Positions 18,231-26,823 of a stretch of 64,000 nt of DNA are shown in pieces. Position 1 is the stretch's first letter; every line of letters starts with the position of its first letter. The stretch is from Caulobacter flavus (GTDB taxonomy: Bacteria; Pseudomonadota; Alphaproteobacteria; Caulobacterales; Caulobacteraceae): contig NZ_CP026100.1 of NCBI RefSeq assembly GCF_003722335.1, forward strand, positions 248,001-312,000, in the 5' to 3' direction. The notes under the pieces are model-generated. The model worked only from the letters and a program-made list of their open reading frames with translations. It did no database searches and had not been told where the DNA came from. A program made the translations under genes and the position numbers.

Positions 18231-18899
18231 CTAGCCTTCCGCCGCCCACTCGGCCCGGCGCTTCAATTCCGCCGCGCTGGGGTCGGGCAGCAGGAACGAG
18301 CCGGTCGCCACCTCGCCCGCCCGGACGTAGCGGTTGGCCACTACGCCTGCGTCGGTGAGGATCGAGCCGGCCAGGGTCCAGGCGCCCGGCGCGCCGTCGG
18401 ACGCGAACAGACGCTTGCCCGCGCCCAGCACCACCGGGAAGACCAGCAGGTTGATCTCGTCGACCAGGTCGGCGGCCAGCAGGGCGTGCAGCAGGTTGGT
18501 CGAGCCCTGGGTCAGCAGGTCGGGTCCGTCCTCGTCCTTCAACCGCCGCACGCCCTCGACGGCGTCGGGACCGACGACGCGGCTGTTCTCCCAGGTAAGC
18601 TGGCGCTCGGGATAGCGGGTGGCCACGTGCTTGGTCGCCGCGCCGAAGCTCTTGGCGATCGGGTCCTCCGGATCCTGGTAGGGCCAGTGGGCGGCGAAGA
18701 TCTCGTAGGTCCTGCGGCCCAGCAGCAGGTCGAAGGGCTTTTCGAACTGGGCCATGATCGCCCCGCCGAGCACGGGGTCGGAATAGGGCACCAGCCAGCC
18801 GCCGAACCGAAAGCCGCCCGTCGGGTCCTCCTCCGGCCCGCCCGGCGCCTGCATCACCCCGTCCAGGCTGACAAACGCCCCGACGATCAGTCTTCTCAT
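18231..18899 (-). CDS. Dihydrofolate-reductase-fold protein (RibD C-terminal family)
   Basis: A 222-residue stand-alone reductase-like protein of the RibD C-terminal/YwjB group. The N-terminus, RRLIVGAFVSLDGVMQAPGGPEEDP, is the usual opening. FDLLLGRRTYEIFAAHWP is the NADPH-side loop, and LTQGSTNLLHALLAADLVDEINLLVFPVVLGAGKRLF is the conserved C-terminal nucleotide-binding segment. The substrate is unknown for nearly all members. The ATG at 18899 follows a perfect AGGAGG box. It appears monocistronic. Confidence 0.85.
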   Translation of the reverse strand: MRRLIVGAFVSLDGVMQAPGGPEEDPTGGFRFGGWLVPYSDPVLGGAIMAQFEKPFDLLLGRRTYEIFAAHWPYQDPEDPIAKSFGAATKHVATRYPERQLTWENSRVVGPDAVEGVRRLKDEDGPDLLTQGSTNLLHALLAADLVDEINLLVFPVVLGAGKRLFASDGAPGAWTLAGSILTDAGVVANRYVRAGEVATGSFLLPDPSAAELKRRAEWAAEG

Positions 18900-18950
18900 G
18901 GCCTTTCCTCCTCGCGGTTCCCCCCAAGGACGCCTAGCCTGGGTGCGATC

Positions 18951-19847
18951 CTACAGCGCCGCCCGCCGGCGATAGAGATAGTTCTCCGGCAGGCCCATGC
19001 GCCGCGTGGCCTCGACCGCCGGCGCGCCCTTGATCGGCACGCGGTCGGCGCTGGATCCGGCCATGCGCACCAGGCGCCGCTCGAGCCCGTTCAGCGACCA
19101 GGCCTCGCCCAGGCCCAGCCGCGCGCGCACCTCGACCGGCACGATGTCGACCGCCGCCCGCACCAGCGGCTTCTGGATCAGCCGCAGCGGTCCCGGCAGC
19201 AGCGGCGTGCGCGTCATGATGTCGAGGAACTCGAAGACGATCTCCGAGGGCTCCAGGTTGGGCAGCATCAGGGCCAGCTGGCGCTTCCAGGCCCCTTCGC
19301 TGGTCGGCGCGCCGGTCGCGCCATAGAGTCGGGCGCCGGGCGCGGCCTCGGCGAAAGCAGCGTCGCGCTCGACCTGGCTCAGCGTGCAGGCGTAGGCATG
19401 ATAGGCCTCGATGAAGCCGAAGCTGGCGGTGGCCTGCACCCAGTCCAGCAGCGCCGGATCGTTGGCCTGGTAGGCCACTCCGGCCGGTGTCTCGCCGGTG
19501 ACGTGGCCATGCATGCGCACCACCCCGGCGATCATCTTCTCGGCCGTCTCGCGCGGGCCGTAGACGGTGACCATCGCCGCCAGGCCGGTGCGCTTGAGGC
19601 GCTTCAGCGGCTGCGCCTTGAAGCTGGAATGGTCCCAGACGCCAGAGCGCACGCGCGGCTCGGCCAGTTCCAGGATCACCGCCGTGATCCCGCCGACGAA
19701 CAGCGACACGGGGTTCTTGAACACACGCCACGACACCGAGTCCGGGCCGATCAGGGCCGGCGCCCCCGGCGGAGCGGAAAAGTCGATCGCCGGTCCCCCG
19801 TCGGGCGTCAGCAGTCGCGCCGCGGCGCGGGAGAGCGGATCGGCCAT
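18951..19847 (-). CDS. MpaB-family oxygenase (DUF2236, latex-clearing-protein-like)
   Basis: A 298-residue protein of the family that includes rubber oxygenase (heme-b) and fungal MpaB. Typical features are an N-terminal WRVFKNPVSLFVGGITAVILELAEPRVRSGVWDHS, then VTVYGPRETAEKMIAGVVRMHGHVTG with the Arg and His expected around the heme, and ALLDWVQATASFGFIEAYHAY. There is no signal peptide. Its ATG overlaps the stop codon of the acyl-CoA synthetase (TGATG), so the two were translated together. Oxidation of a lipid, polyprenoid or other hydrophobic chain is plausible; the substrate is unknown. Confidence 0.8.
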   Translation of the reverse strand: MADPLSRAAARLLTPDGGPAIDFSAPPGAPALIGPDSVSWRVFKNPVSLFVGGITAVILELAEPRVRSGVWDHSSFKAQPLKRLKRTGLAAMVTVYGPRETAEKMIAGVVRMHGHVTGETPAGVAYQANDPALLDWVQATASFGFIEAYHAYACTLSQVERDAAFAEAAPGARLYGATGAPTSEGAWKRQLALMLPNLEPSEIVFEFLDIMTRTPLLPGPLRLIQKPLVRAAVDIVPVEVRARLGLGEAWSLNGLERRLVRMAGSSADRVPIKGAPAVEATRRMGLPENYLYRRRAAL

Positions 19848-21447
19848 CAGTTCACCCGTCGTTCGCGGCCCGCCCAGTAGGGTTCGCGCAGCTGGCGGCG
19901 CAGGATCTTGCCTGAGGCGTTGCGCGGCAGGGCCTCGACGAAATCCACGCTCTTGGGGGCCTTGAAGTGCGCGATCCGCGTGCGGGCGAAGGCGATGATG
20001 TCTTCCGGATCGGGCGTGACGCCGGGCTTGGGCGCGACCACCGCCTTGACCGCCTCGCCCCACTTGTCGTCGGGCACGCCGATCACCGCCACCTCGGCCA
20101 CGTGCGGATGGCCGTAGACGGCGCTCTCCACCTCGGCCGGATAGATGTTCTCGCCGCCGGAGACGATCATGTCCTTCACCCGGTCGTGGATGAACAGATA
20201 GCCGTCCTCGTCCAGATAGCCGGCGTCGCCGGTGCGCAGCCAGCCGTCGGCGTCGATGGTCGCGGCGGTGGCCGCGTCCAGCTTCCAGTATCCGGCCATG
20301 TTCGACGAACTGCGCACGGCGATCTCTCCGACGGTGTTCGCGGGAAGAACGCCGCCGGCCTCGTCGAGGATGCGCAGTTCGACGCCCGGCATCGGCAGGC
20401 CGGCCGAGCGCATGCGCTTGTTGCCCGCCGGATCGTGGTCTTCCGGCGGCAGGTAGACCACCGTGCCGGTGGTCTCGGTCATGCCGTACTGCTGGACGAA
20501 GCCGCAGCCGAACACCTCGATGCTCTCGCGCAGCAGGTCCAGCGGGATCGGCGCCGCGCCATAGAGGATGTAGCTCAGCCGCGAATAGTCGATCTGGCGG
20601 GCCCGGGCTGGCGCACGACGATCTGCAGCGCCGCGGGCACCAGGAACATCTTTGACACCCGGTCGTGCTCGATGAAATCCAGCACCTTGGTCGGGTCGAA
20701 CTCGCGCGCCACCACGCCCTTGGCCCCGTTGAACAGGCCCACGAGGCCCCAGCCGGTGCCGCCGATGTGGGCCACGGGCATGGCCACCAGGCTGACGTCG
20801 TCGGGGCCCCAGACGTTCCAGTCCATCGGGGCGCGCTCGGCGGCGGCCTTGCGCATGGCCAAGAGGTTGTCGTGAGTCAGCATCGCGCCCTTGGGCTTGC
20901 CGGTCGTGCCCGAGGTGTAGAGCTGCAGCACCACGTCGGACGACTTCAGCGGCGTCTCCGGATCGGCGTCGCTCTGCGCGTCGCGCCAGGCCGGAAACAG
21001 CGGCAGGTCGGCCGGACCGCCCGGCTCCATGGCCACGACCGGCGGGATCGGCGGCTGCAGCAGTCTGGCCACCTCGCCGACGTGATCGACCAGCTCGGGG
21101 CCGACGAACACCATCCTGGCCTCGGTGTCGCCGACGATGTAGGCGATCTCGGCCGGGGCCAGGCGCCAGCCGACCGGGGCCATCACCACGCCGGCCTTGG
21201 CCGCGCCCAGCAGCAGCTCGAAATAGTGGTCGCTGTTCTTGCCGACATAGGCGATGCGGTCGCCCGGCTTCAGCCCCTGCGCGATCAAGGCCCGCGCCAC
21301 CTGGTTGGTGTGTCGGTCGAGGTCGGAGAACCGGGTCTCGCGCCCCTCGAACGAGAAGGCCACGGCGTCGGGCCGCTCCTGCGCGTGATAACGGGCGACG
21401 TCGCCCAGCGTGGGCATGCGGGCGAAGTCGACGGCGGCCTGGGTCAT
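19847..21447 (-). pseudogene. Fatty-acid--CoA ligase (AMP-binding), split by a one-base frameshift
   Basis: Two adjoining minus-strand frames together make one full acyl-CoA synthetase of about 533 residues. The N-terminal part starts at an ATG at 21447 (MTQAAVDFARMPTLGDVARY) and carries the P-loop LYTSGTTGKPKGAMLTHDNLLAM. It ends in nonsense after ALQIVVRQP. The C-terminal part resumes with RQIDYSRLSYILYGAAPIPL and has QYGMTETTGTV, WLRTGDAGYLDEDGYLFIHDR and the catalytic lysine motif LPRNASGKILRR. The shift maps to a G3 run at 20605-20607, where four Gs would restore Q-P-R-A-R-Q-I-D-Y. It is either a recent inactivating deletion or a sequencing error, since no other damage is seen. Confidence 0.85.
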
Positions 21448-21607
21448 CAACCGTAATCTCCCTGCGGGCCGTCTGGCGCGGCCGCTCGGATAACATGGTT
21501 TTCGCCGTGACCCGGGGTAAGTCAACGGTAGCGGGAAACCCGCGTTTGGTCGCGCCGCCGACCGGCCCTAAGCTGGCGACTCGAACGCCCCGAGGAACCC
21601 TCTGTCC

Positions 21608-24127
21608 ATGACCAGCTTCCTCCTGCGCCGCGAACAGCGCGGCCTGCTGATCTCGGTGATCCTCGGGCTGGTGGTCGCCCCGCTGCTGCTGTTTCTCGTC
21701 ACCTTCGAGCTGCAGCGGGAGTTCGTCCGCGGCAAGACGCTGCGCGCGGCGGTCAATCAGTCCTACGAGCAGCGCATGCAGTTGCAGACAGTGTTCTCGC
21801 TGCTGCAGGACGCCGAGACCGGCCAGCGCGGCTTCGTCATCACCGGCCAGCAGCGGTTCCTGGAACCCTACGACGCCGCGCTTCGCCGCCTGCCCAGCCA
21901 GCTGGCCTCGCTGCGCGCACTGCGCCAGCAGGACGGCGACGTCGTCGCCGGCGACGACCCGGTCTTCGACCGCCTGGTCGCTCTGACCGAGCGCAAGCAG
22001 ACGACCATGGCGGAAGGCATCCGGCTGCGCCGCGAGGACGGCGAGGACGCCGCCCGCGCCCTCGTTTCCAGCGGCGAGGGCAAGGTGATCATGGACGAGA
22101 TCCGCATCGTGGTCGCCGAACTCCAGGCCGCCGACAAGGCCGCGCTGGACCGCAGGGTGGCCGCCAACGACGCCATGACCCAGCGCACCGAGCGCCTGAC
22201 CCAGACCCTGTTCGTGGTGCTGGTGGTGTTCCTGCTGGCAGCCTTCCTGATGCTGTCGCGTCAGATCCGCGCCCGCCAGCAGCTGTTCGTCGTCGCCCAG
22301 GCGACGGCCGGGCGCCTCGACGCCATCCTCGACAACGCCCAGGACGCCATCGTCACCCTCAATCCCAGCGGCACCATCGAGACGGTCAACAAGGCGGCCG
22401 AGGAGATGTTCGGCCTGCAGCGCGAGGCCCTGCTGCGCAAGGCCCTGGCCCAGTTCGTCGACCTGCCCGACCGGGGCGAGCTGTTCATCCGCCAGCTGTC
22501 GGGCGCGGACGACCTCTCCAAGGGCGTGCTGCGCGAGCTGACCGGCCGCCGCACCGACGGCTCGACCTTCCCCATCGAGGCCTCGATCGGCCTGGTGCGC
22601 CTGCCCGAGGGCGAGCGCATCACCGCCTCGATCCGCGACATCTCCGAGCGCCGCCGGGTCGAGAAGCTGAAGGCCGAGTTCGTCTCCACCGTCAGCCACG
22701 AACTGCGCACGCCGCTGACCTCGATCGCCGGGTCGCTGGGCCTGCTGGTCGGCGGCGCGGCCGGGGCCCTGCCCGAGCGCGCCGCGCGCCTGCTGGGCAT
22801 CGCCCATTCCAACTGCCAGCGCCTGGTGCGGCTGATCAACGACATCCTCGACATCGAGAAGATCGAGTCCGGCCAGATGGAGTTCGACCTGCGGCCGCTG
22901 GACCTGGGCGAGCTGGCCCGGCGGGCGGTGGACGGCATGGGCGGCCTGGGCGGGCAGATGCAGGTCGCCTTCGAGCTCGACGTCGCGCCCGGCCTGCCGC
23001 TGGTGCGCGGCGACGCCGACCGCCTGGCCCAGGTGGCCGCCAACCTGCTGTCCAACGCCGCCAAGTTCTCGCCGGCCGACGGCGTGGTCGAGGTCAAGGT
23101 CTCCGCCCCGCGTCCCGACGTGCTGCGCTTCTGCGTCCGCGACCATGGCCCCGGCGTGCCCGAAAACTTCCGCGACCGGATCTTCTCCAAGTTCGCCCAG
23201 GCCGACGCCTCCGACACCCGCGCCAAGGGCGGCACGGGCCTGGGCCTGGCCATCTCGCGCGAGATCGTCCAGCGCCACGGCGGACGGCTGTGGTTCGAGT
23301 CCGAGCCCGGCCAGGGCGCGACCTTCATGTTCGAGCTGGCGACCATCGAGACCCGCCCCCGCGTGATCGACACCAGCGAGGGCGCGGCCCGCGTGCTGCT
23401 GTGCGAGGACGATCCCGACATCGCCGAGGTCCTGTCCCAGGCCCTACGCGAGGCCGGGGTGCGGGTGCATACGGTCGGCGACGTCGCCTCGGCCAGCGCG
23501 GTGATCGAGATCGGCGGCTTCGACGCCTTCGTCACCGACGTGCGCCTGCCCGACGGCAGCGGCCTGGACCTGCTGCGCCGCCTGCGCGCCGACGCCGCCA
23601 CCCGCGACATCCCCGCCCTGGTGATCTCGGCCGAGGCCGCCGAGGGCCGGGGCGAGGCGCTGGACGTCGTCGACTGGCTGCAGAAGCCCATCGACCTGGA
23701 CCGCCTGCGCACCGCCGTGCATCGCGCCGTCAACGGCCACGCCGACAGCCGCCGCATCGAGGTGCTGCACGTCGAGGACGACCTCGACGTCCACGCCGTG
23801 GTCCGCGACGCCCTGCAGGAACGCTGCGCCATCCGCCACGCCGATAGCGTGCGCGCCGGCCGCGCGGCCCTGGCCGAGGCGCGGCCCGACGTCGTGATCC
23901 TCGACCTGGGCCTGGGCGACGGCAACGGCGTCGAGCTGCTGGGCGACCTGCACGCGGGCGGCGAGGAGCCCGTGCCGGTGATCGTCTTCTCGGCCCAGCC
24001 GCTGGAGGACAAGGCGCTGGCCGCCTCCGTCGACGCGGTGCTGACCAAGTCCAAGACCACGCTGGACCAGCTGGCCCGAACTGTGCGCAAGCTCGCCGCC
24101 GACGCCGATTCCAAGAGACGCAGATGA
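21608..24127 (+). CDS. CHASE3-PAS hybrid sensor histidine kinase with two receiver domains
   Basis: An 839-residue inner-membrane kinase. The domains are TM1 (about 12-34), a periplasmic CHASE3 domain (about 40-195, with LLQDAETGQRGFVITG), TM2 (201-217), PAS (about 235-355, ILDNAQDAIVTLNPSG), HisKA with phospho-acceptor His364 in STVSHELRTPL, HATPase (LLSNAAKFSPADG, GTGLGLAISREIVQRHGG), REC1 (about 597-712, phospho-Asp in AFVTDVRLPDGSG, Lys in WLQKPIDL) and REC2 (about 721-835, VVILDLGLGDGNG). REC2 ends TKSKTTLDQL rather than the usual KP. It overlaps the following receiver gene by four bases (ATGA), and a separate Hpt gene completes the relay. Confidence 0.93.
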   Translation: MTSFLLRREQRGLLISVILGLVVAPLLLFLVTFELQREFVRGKTLRAAVNQSYEQRMQLQTVFSLLQDAETGQRGFVITGQQRFLEPYDAALRRLPSQLASLRALRQQDGDVVAGDDPVFDRLVALTERKQTTMAEGIRLRREDGEDAARALVSSGEGKVIMDEIRIVVAELQAADKAALDRRVAANDAMTQRTERLTQTLFVVLVVFLLAAFLMLSRQIRARQQLFVVAQATAGRLDAILDNAQDAIVTLNPSGTIETVNKAAEEMFGLQREALLRKALAQFVDLPDRGELFIRQLSGADDLSKGVLRELTGRRTDGSTFPIEASIGLVRLPEGERITASIRDISERRRVEKLKAEFVSTVSHELRTPLTSIAGSLGLLVGGAAGALPERAARLLGIAHSNCQRLVRLINDILDIEKIESGQMEFDLRPLDLGELARRAVDGMGGLGGQMQVAFELDVAPGLPLVRGDADRLAQVAANLLSNAAKFSPADGVVEVKVSAPRPDVLRFCVRDHGPGVPENFRDRIFSKFAQADASDTRAKGGTGLGLAISREIVQRHGGRLWFESEPGQGATFMFELATIETRPRVIDTSEGAARVLLCEDDPDIAEVLSQALREAGVRVHTVGDVASASAVIEIGGFDAFVTDVRLPDGSGLDLLRRLRADAATRDIPALVISAEAAEGRGEALDVVDWLQKPIDLDRLRTAVHRAVNGHADSRRIEVLHVEDDLDVHAVVRDALQERCAIRHADSVRAGRAALAEARPDVVILDLGLGDGNGVELLGDLHAGGEEPVPVIVFSAQPLEDKALAASVDAVLTKSKTTLDQLARTVRKLAADADSKRRR

Positions 24128-24504
24128 CCGACCTGAAGCTCCTGTACGTCGACGACGAGGCCGACATCCGCGAGGTGGCGACCTTCTCGCTGGAGCTGGA
24201 TCCCGGCATCGAAGTGCGCTCGGCCGGCGGCGGCGCGGAAGCCTTCGCCATGCTCGACGGCGACGCCTGGCGCCCTGACGTGGTGCTGCTGGACGTGATG
24301 ATGCCCGACATGGACGGCCCCGCCGTGCTGGCCAGGCTTCGCGAAAGAGGCGACGTCGACGGCGCGCCGGTGATCTTCATCACCGCCCGCGCCCAGGCCG
24401 AGGAGCGCGCCCGCCTGCTGGGCTTCGGCGCGGCCGACGTCATCACCAAGCCGTTCGACCCGATGACCCTGGCCCAGGACGTGCGCGCGATCCTGGCCCG
24501 ATGA
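24124..24504 (+). CDS. Single-domain response regulator (CheY-like)
   Basis: A stand-alone 126-residue receiver. It has the acidic pair and phospho-acceptor of the family (LLYVDDEADIREVATF, VVLLDVMMPDMDGPAVL), a Thr in IFITARAQAEE and the conserved KPF (VITKPFDPMTLAQDV). With no output domain it likely passes phosphate on or acts by protein contact. Its ATG overlaps the kinase stop and its own stop overlaps the Hpt start, both by four bases. The three genes are therefore one translationally coupled relay. Confidence 0.93.
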   Translation: MTDLKLLYVDDEADIREVATFSLELDPGIEVRSAGGGAEAFAMLDGDAWRPDVVLLDVMMPDMDGPAVLARLRERGDVDGAPVIFITARAQAEERARLLGFGAADVITKPFDPMTLAQDVRAILAR

Positions 24505-24767
24505 CCACCGCCGATCCCCTCGCCCCGCTGCGGGCCAAGTTCCTGGTCCGCGTCGCCGACGACCTGGCCAAGCTCCGCGCGGCCGAGACCTCGACCAAGG
24601 ACAAGCACTACATCGTCCACCGCCTGGCCGGCGCGGCGGGGGTCTTCGGCTACAGGGCGATCACCGACCTGGCCCGCGACCTCGACGACCTGCTGATCGA
24701 CCAGGGCGAAGCCCCGCCCGAGGCCTTCGCCGAACTGATCGCGGCGCTGGAGACGCTGGCGGCCTGA
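24501..24767 (+). CDS. Histidine phosphotransfer (Hpt) domain protein
   Basis: A small 88-residue helical Hpt protein. The phosphorylated His is in HYIVHRLAGAAGVFGYRAITDLARDL, matching the HxLKGxA-type motif of Hpt domains with LAG in place of LKG. It would move phosphate between receiver domains of the neighbouring hybrid kinase and response regulator. It overlaps the preceding gene by ATGA. No DNA-binding output gene is next to the set, so the final target must be elsewhere. Confidence 0.85.
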   Translation: MTTADPLAPLRAKFLVRVADDLAKLRAAETSTKDKHYIVHRLAGAAGVFGYRAITDLARDLDDLLIDQGEAPPEAFAELIAALETLAA

Positions 24768-24848
24768 ACCGCGTGACGTCATCGCGTGGACGAAGCTCTA
24801 CCTCTGCTATAGCGAGGCCTCTCCCCGCAGACTCGTCGGCTCAAGTCC

Positions 24849-26069
24849 ATGTCTTCCCAGAACACAGCGGCCACCGCGCCGGACCCCTTCTTCGAGGTCA
24901 TTCCCGGCCACGAATGGAACGCCTGCATCGGCATACAGAGCAGCGACGAAGATTATGTCGACGGCTACATGCAGGCCGCGCTCGAACTCGCCGCGGCGGT
25001 CATCGACAAGCGACAGTACGCCAAGCGCGACACGCTGGCCATGCCGATTCTCTACAATGCGCGCCACGCCGTCGAGCTCTCGCTCAAGTACGTGATCGAC
25101 CGCCTTGTAGAGGCCGGCGTTCTCGGGCAGGCCCACGCCAAGAACCACGACATCCGGTCCCACTGGGCGTTCATCGACGATGCGAACGTAGGCGACACCG
25201 CGTTTCGCGCCCACGTTCAGGCCCTGAAGATCTTCGTCGACAGCCTTCACGCCGTCGACGAGGACGGCCAGCAACTGCGCTACGCACACACGCAGGACGG
25301 CCAGAAGAGCCTGGAAACCAAGGCCCTCTGCAATCTGGAATGGATCCGGGGAAGCCTGCTGGACCTGGATCGATCCCTGACCGCGATCCGCCATTGCAGC
25401 CATCGGCTTGTGGACGAGCGGCGCACTGGAACCTTCACCACCGAACTGTCGCGCACCGATCTCTTCGCGCTCGCCGCCATGCTGCCGCCGTTCGACGCTT
25501 GGACGAGAGAGGCGATCACGAAGGCCAAGGACGCGGCTCGCAGCCGGTTCGGCCTCAGCAGCAACCAGCTCACCCGAGCGATCAACGTCGTGAAGGCGCA
25601 CCGGCAAATGGCCGGCTCGCTTGGCAAGGAATTCGATCTCGCCCATCTCGGGGACGCGGACATACATCTGATCGTGACGGAGTGGATCAAGGCCCATCGC
25701 CCCGCCAAACCGCCGGCCGACGACCTGGGCTCGGACGTCTTCCAAATGGACCCTATCGATCTGGAGGCCATCTGGCGGCTTTCGGAGGCGGCCGACGCGG
25801 TGGTCCTCGCGGCGCTCTCGACGGAGAAGATCGCCGACCTGCAGACCGTCTACTACATCGGATCCCGTTCGCTGTTCGCCGAGGACTACGACGCACACCT
25901 GGCACGGGCTCTGAGCGCTCCGGTCGGGTCCACCCCTGCGGAAGCGGTGCACCACATAATGACCAAGAGCAACCTGCCGCCGGCTCTGGCGAATAGTCTG
26001 GAAATCCTGGGGCGGCCGCGCCAGGCGAACGAGATACGACGGATGCTGTCCGCGAACTTCGCGGGCTAG
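24849..26069 (+). CDS. Orphan protein of unknown function, possibly HEPN-like, atypical codons
   Basis: A soluble 406-residue protein that is not recognised. The stretch PILYNARHAVELSLKYVIDRL...KNHDIRSHW (about residues 60-110) resembles the first helices of HEPN-like proteins, which often read xARHAxELxLK followed by a HDL motif. A clear RxxxxH nuclease motif is not seen; the nearest is RHCSHR. The gene uses ATA isoleucine codons at least four times (for example in GIQSS, DIHL, HHIM, NEIRR), rare elsewhere here, and its base use is less G+C-biased. No strong ribosome site precedes the ATG. These points suggest recent acquisition. It stands alone between the phosphorelay and a membrane gene. 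Confidence 0.75.
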   Translation: MSSQNTAATAPDPFFEVIPGHEWNACIGIQSSDEDYVDGYMQAALELAAAVIDKRQYAKRDTLAMPILYNARHAVELSLKYVIDRLVEAGVLGQAHAKNHDIRSHWAFIDDANVGDTAFRAHVQALKIFVDSLHAVDEDGQQLRYAHTQDGQKSLETKALCNLEWIRGSLLDLDRSLTAIRHCSHRLVDERRTGTFTTELSRTDLFALAAMLPPFDAWTREAITKAKDAARSRFGLSSNQLTRAINVVKAHRQMAGSLGKEFDLAHLGDADIHLIVTEWIKAHRPAKPPADDLGSDVFQMDPIDLEAIWRLSEAADAVVLAALSTEKIADLQTVYYIGSRSLFAEDYDAHLARALSAPVGSTPAEAVHHIMTKSNLPPALANSLEILGRPRQANEIRRMLSANFAG

Positions 26070-26145
26070 AACTGTTCACCCCGCCTCGCCGCCGCTCGCC
26101 CCAGACCGCTGTCGCCGCCGCGTCCGTCCGTCCACCACGGCGGTC

Positions 26146-26823
26146 ATGGAAACGCTCTTCGCCCCCACCCTCTGCCTGCATATCGCCTGTGGCCTCGCCG
26201 CCGTCGCGGCCGGCCTGGCGCCCATCCTCAGCCGCAAGGGCTCGCGCCTGCACCGGCTGTCGGGACGTCTGTTCGTCGGCCTGATGGGCGTGATGCTGGC
26301 GGCGGCCTGGGTGATGACGGCGCTGCACTTCAACGCCTACTTCACCGCCCTGTCGGCGACGGCCAGCCTTGGCCTGTTCTCGGGCGTGCGGGTGCTGCGC
26401 CGCAAGCGCCCCGACCTGGATCCGGGCCAGCGGGCCAGGCCGCTGGACTGGGCCGTCACCCTCGCCGTCGTCGCCATCGGCGCCTGGGTGCTGGTCCTGC
26501 TCCTGAGCGGCGACAGCGATGCGCCGCGCGCGCCGGCCATCGCCCTGGTCTGGGGCGCGTTCCTGGTCGGCGGCTGGGATCTCTGGCGGTTCTCGCGGCC
26601 CGCCGACTGGCCGTTCACGCCCGACCTCTGGACCTACGAGCATCTGATGAAGATGCTGGGGGCCTACGGCGCGGTGCTCAGCGCCTTCTCGGGCAACTTC
26701 CTCACTGCCCTGCCCGCCCCATGGAGCCAGCTCTGGCCGACCTTCCTTTTCCAACCGATGGCCATGATCTGGATCGCCGTGCTGGTCCTCCGACGCCGGC
26801 GGCGCGCCTGGTCGCCCGCCTGA
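26146..26823 (+). CDS. DUF2306-type integral membrane protein
   Basis: A 225-residue inner-membrane protein with about six or seven hydrophobic helices. It opens LHIACGLAAVAAGLAPILSRKGSRLHRLSGRLFV, a His-containing pattern of the DUF2306 group, with LHFNAYFTALSATASL following. Histidines in the first helices could bind heme or a metal, but this is only suggested by the family. The 3' end overlaps the start of the LytTR gene, so the two are probably co-expressed. Function is unknown. Confidence 0.8.
   Translation: METLFAPTLCLHIACGLAAVAAGLAPILSRKGSRLHRLSGRLFVGLMGVMLAAAWVMTALHFNAYFTALSATASLGLFSGVRVLRRKRPDLDPGQRARPLDWAVTLAVVAIGAWVLVLLLSGDSDAPRAPAIALVWGAFLVGGWDLWRFSRPADWPFTPDLWTYEHLMKMLGAYGAVLSAFSGNFLTALPAPWSQLWPTFLFQPMAMIWIAVLVLRRRRRAWSPA

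Noticed and set aside
19850..23278. A single 1143-residue minus-strand protein spanning the CoA ligase and the kinase region.
   Set aside because: Only its last 240 residues are acyl-CoA synthetase; the rest is antisense of the kinase and out-of-frame ligase. It arises from the frameshift at 20605.
24849..26069. A prophage or genomic island around the atypical gene.
   Set aside because: No integrase, tRNA, attachment repeats or other foreign genes are nearby; only this one gene differs in codon use.
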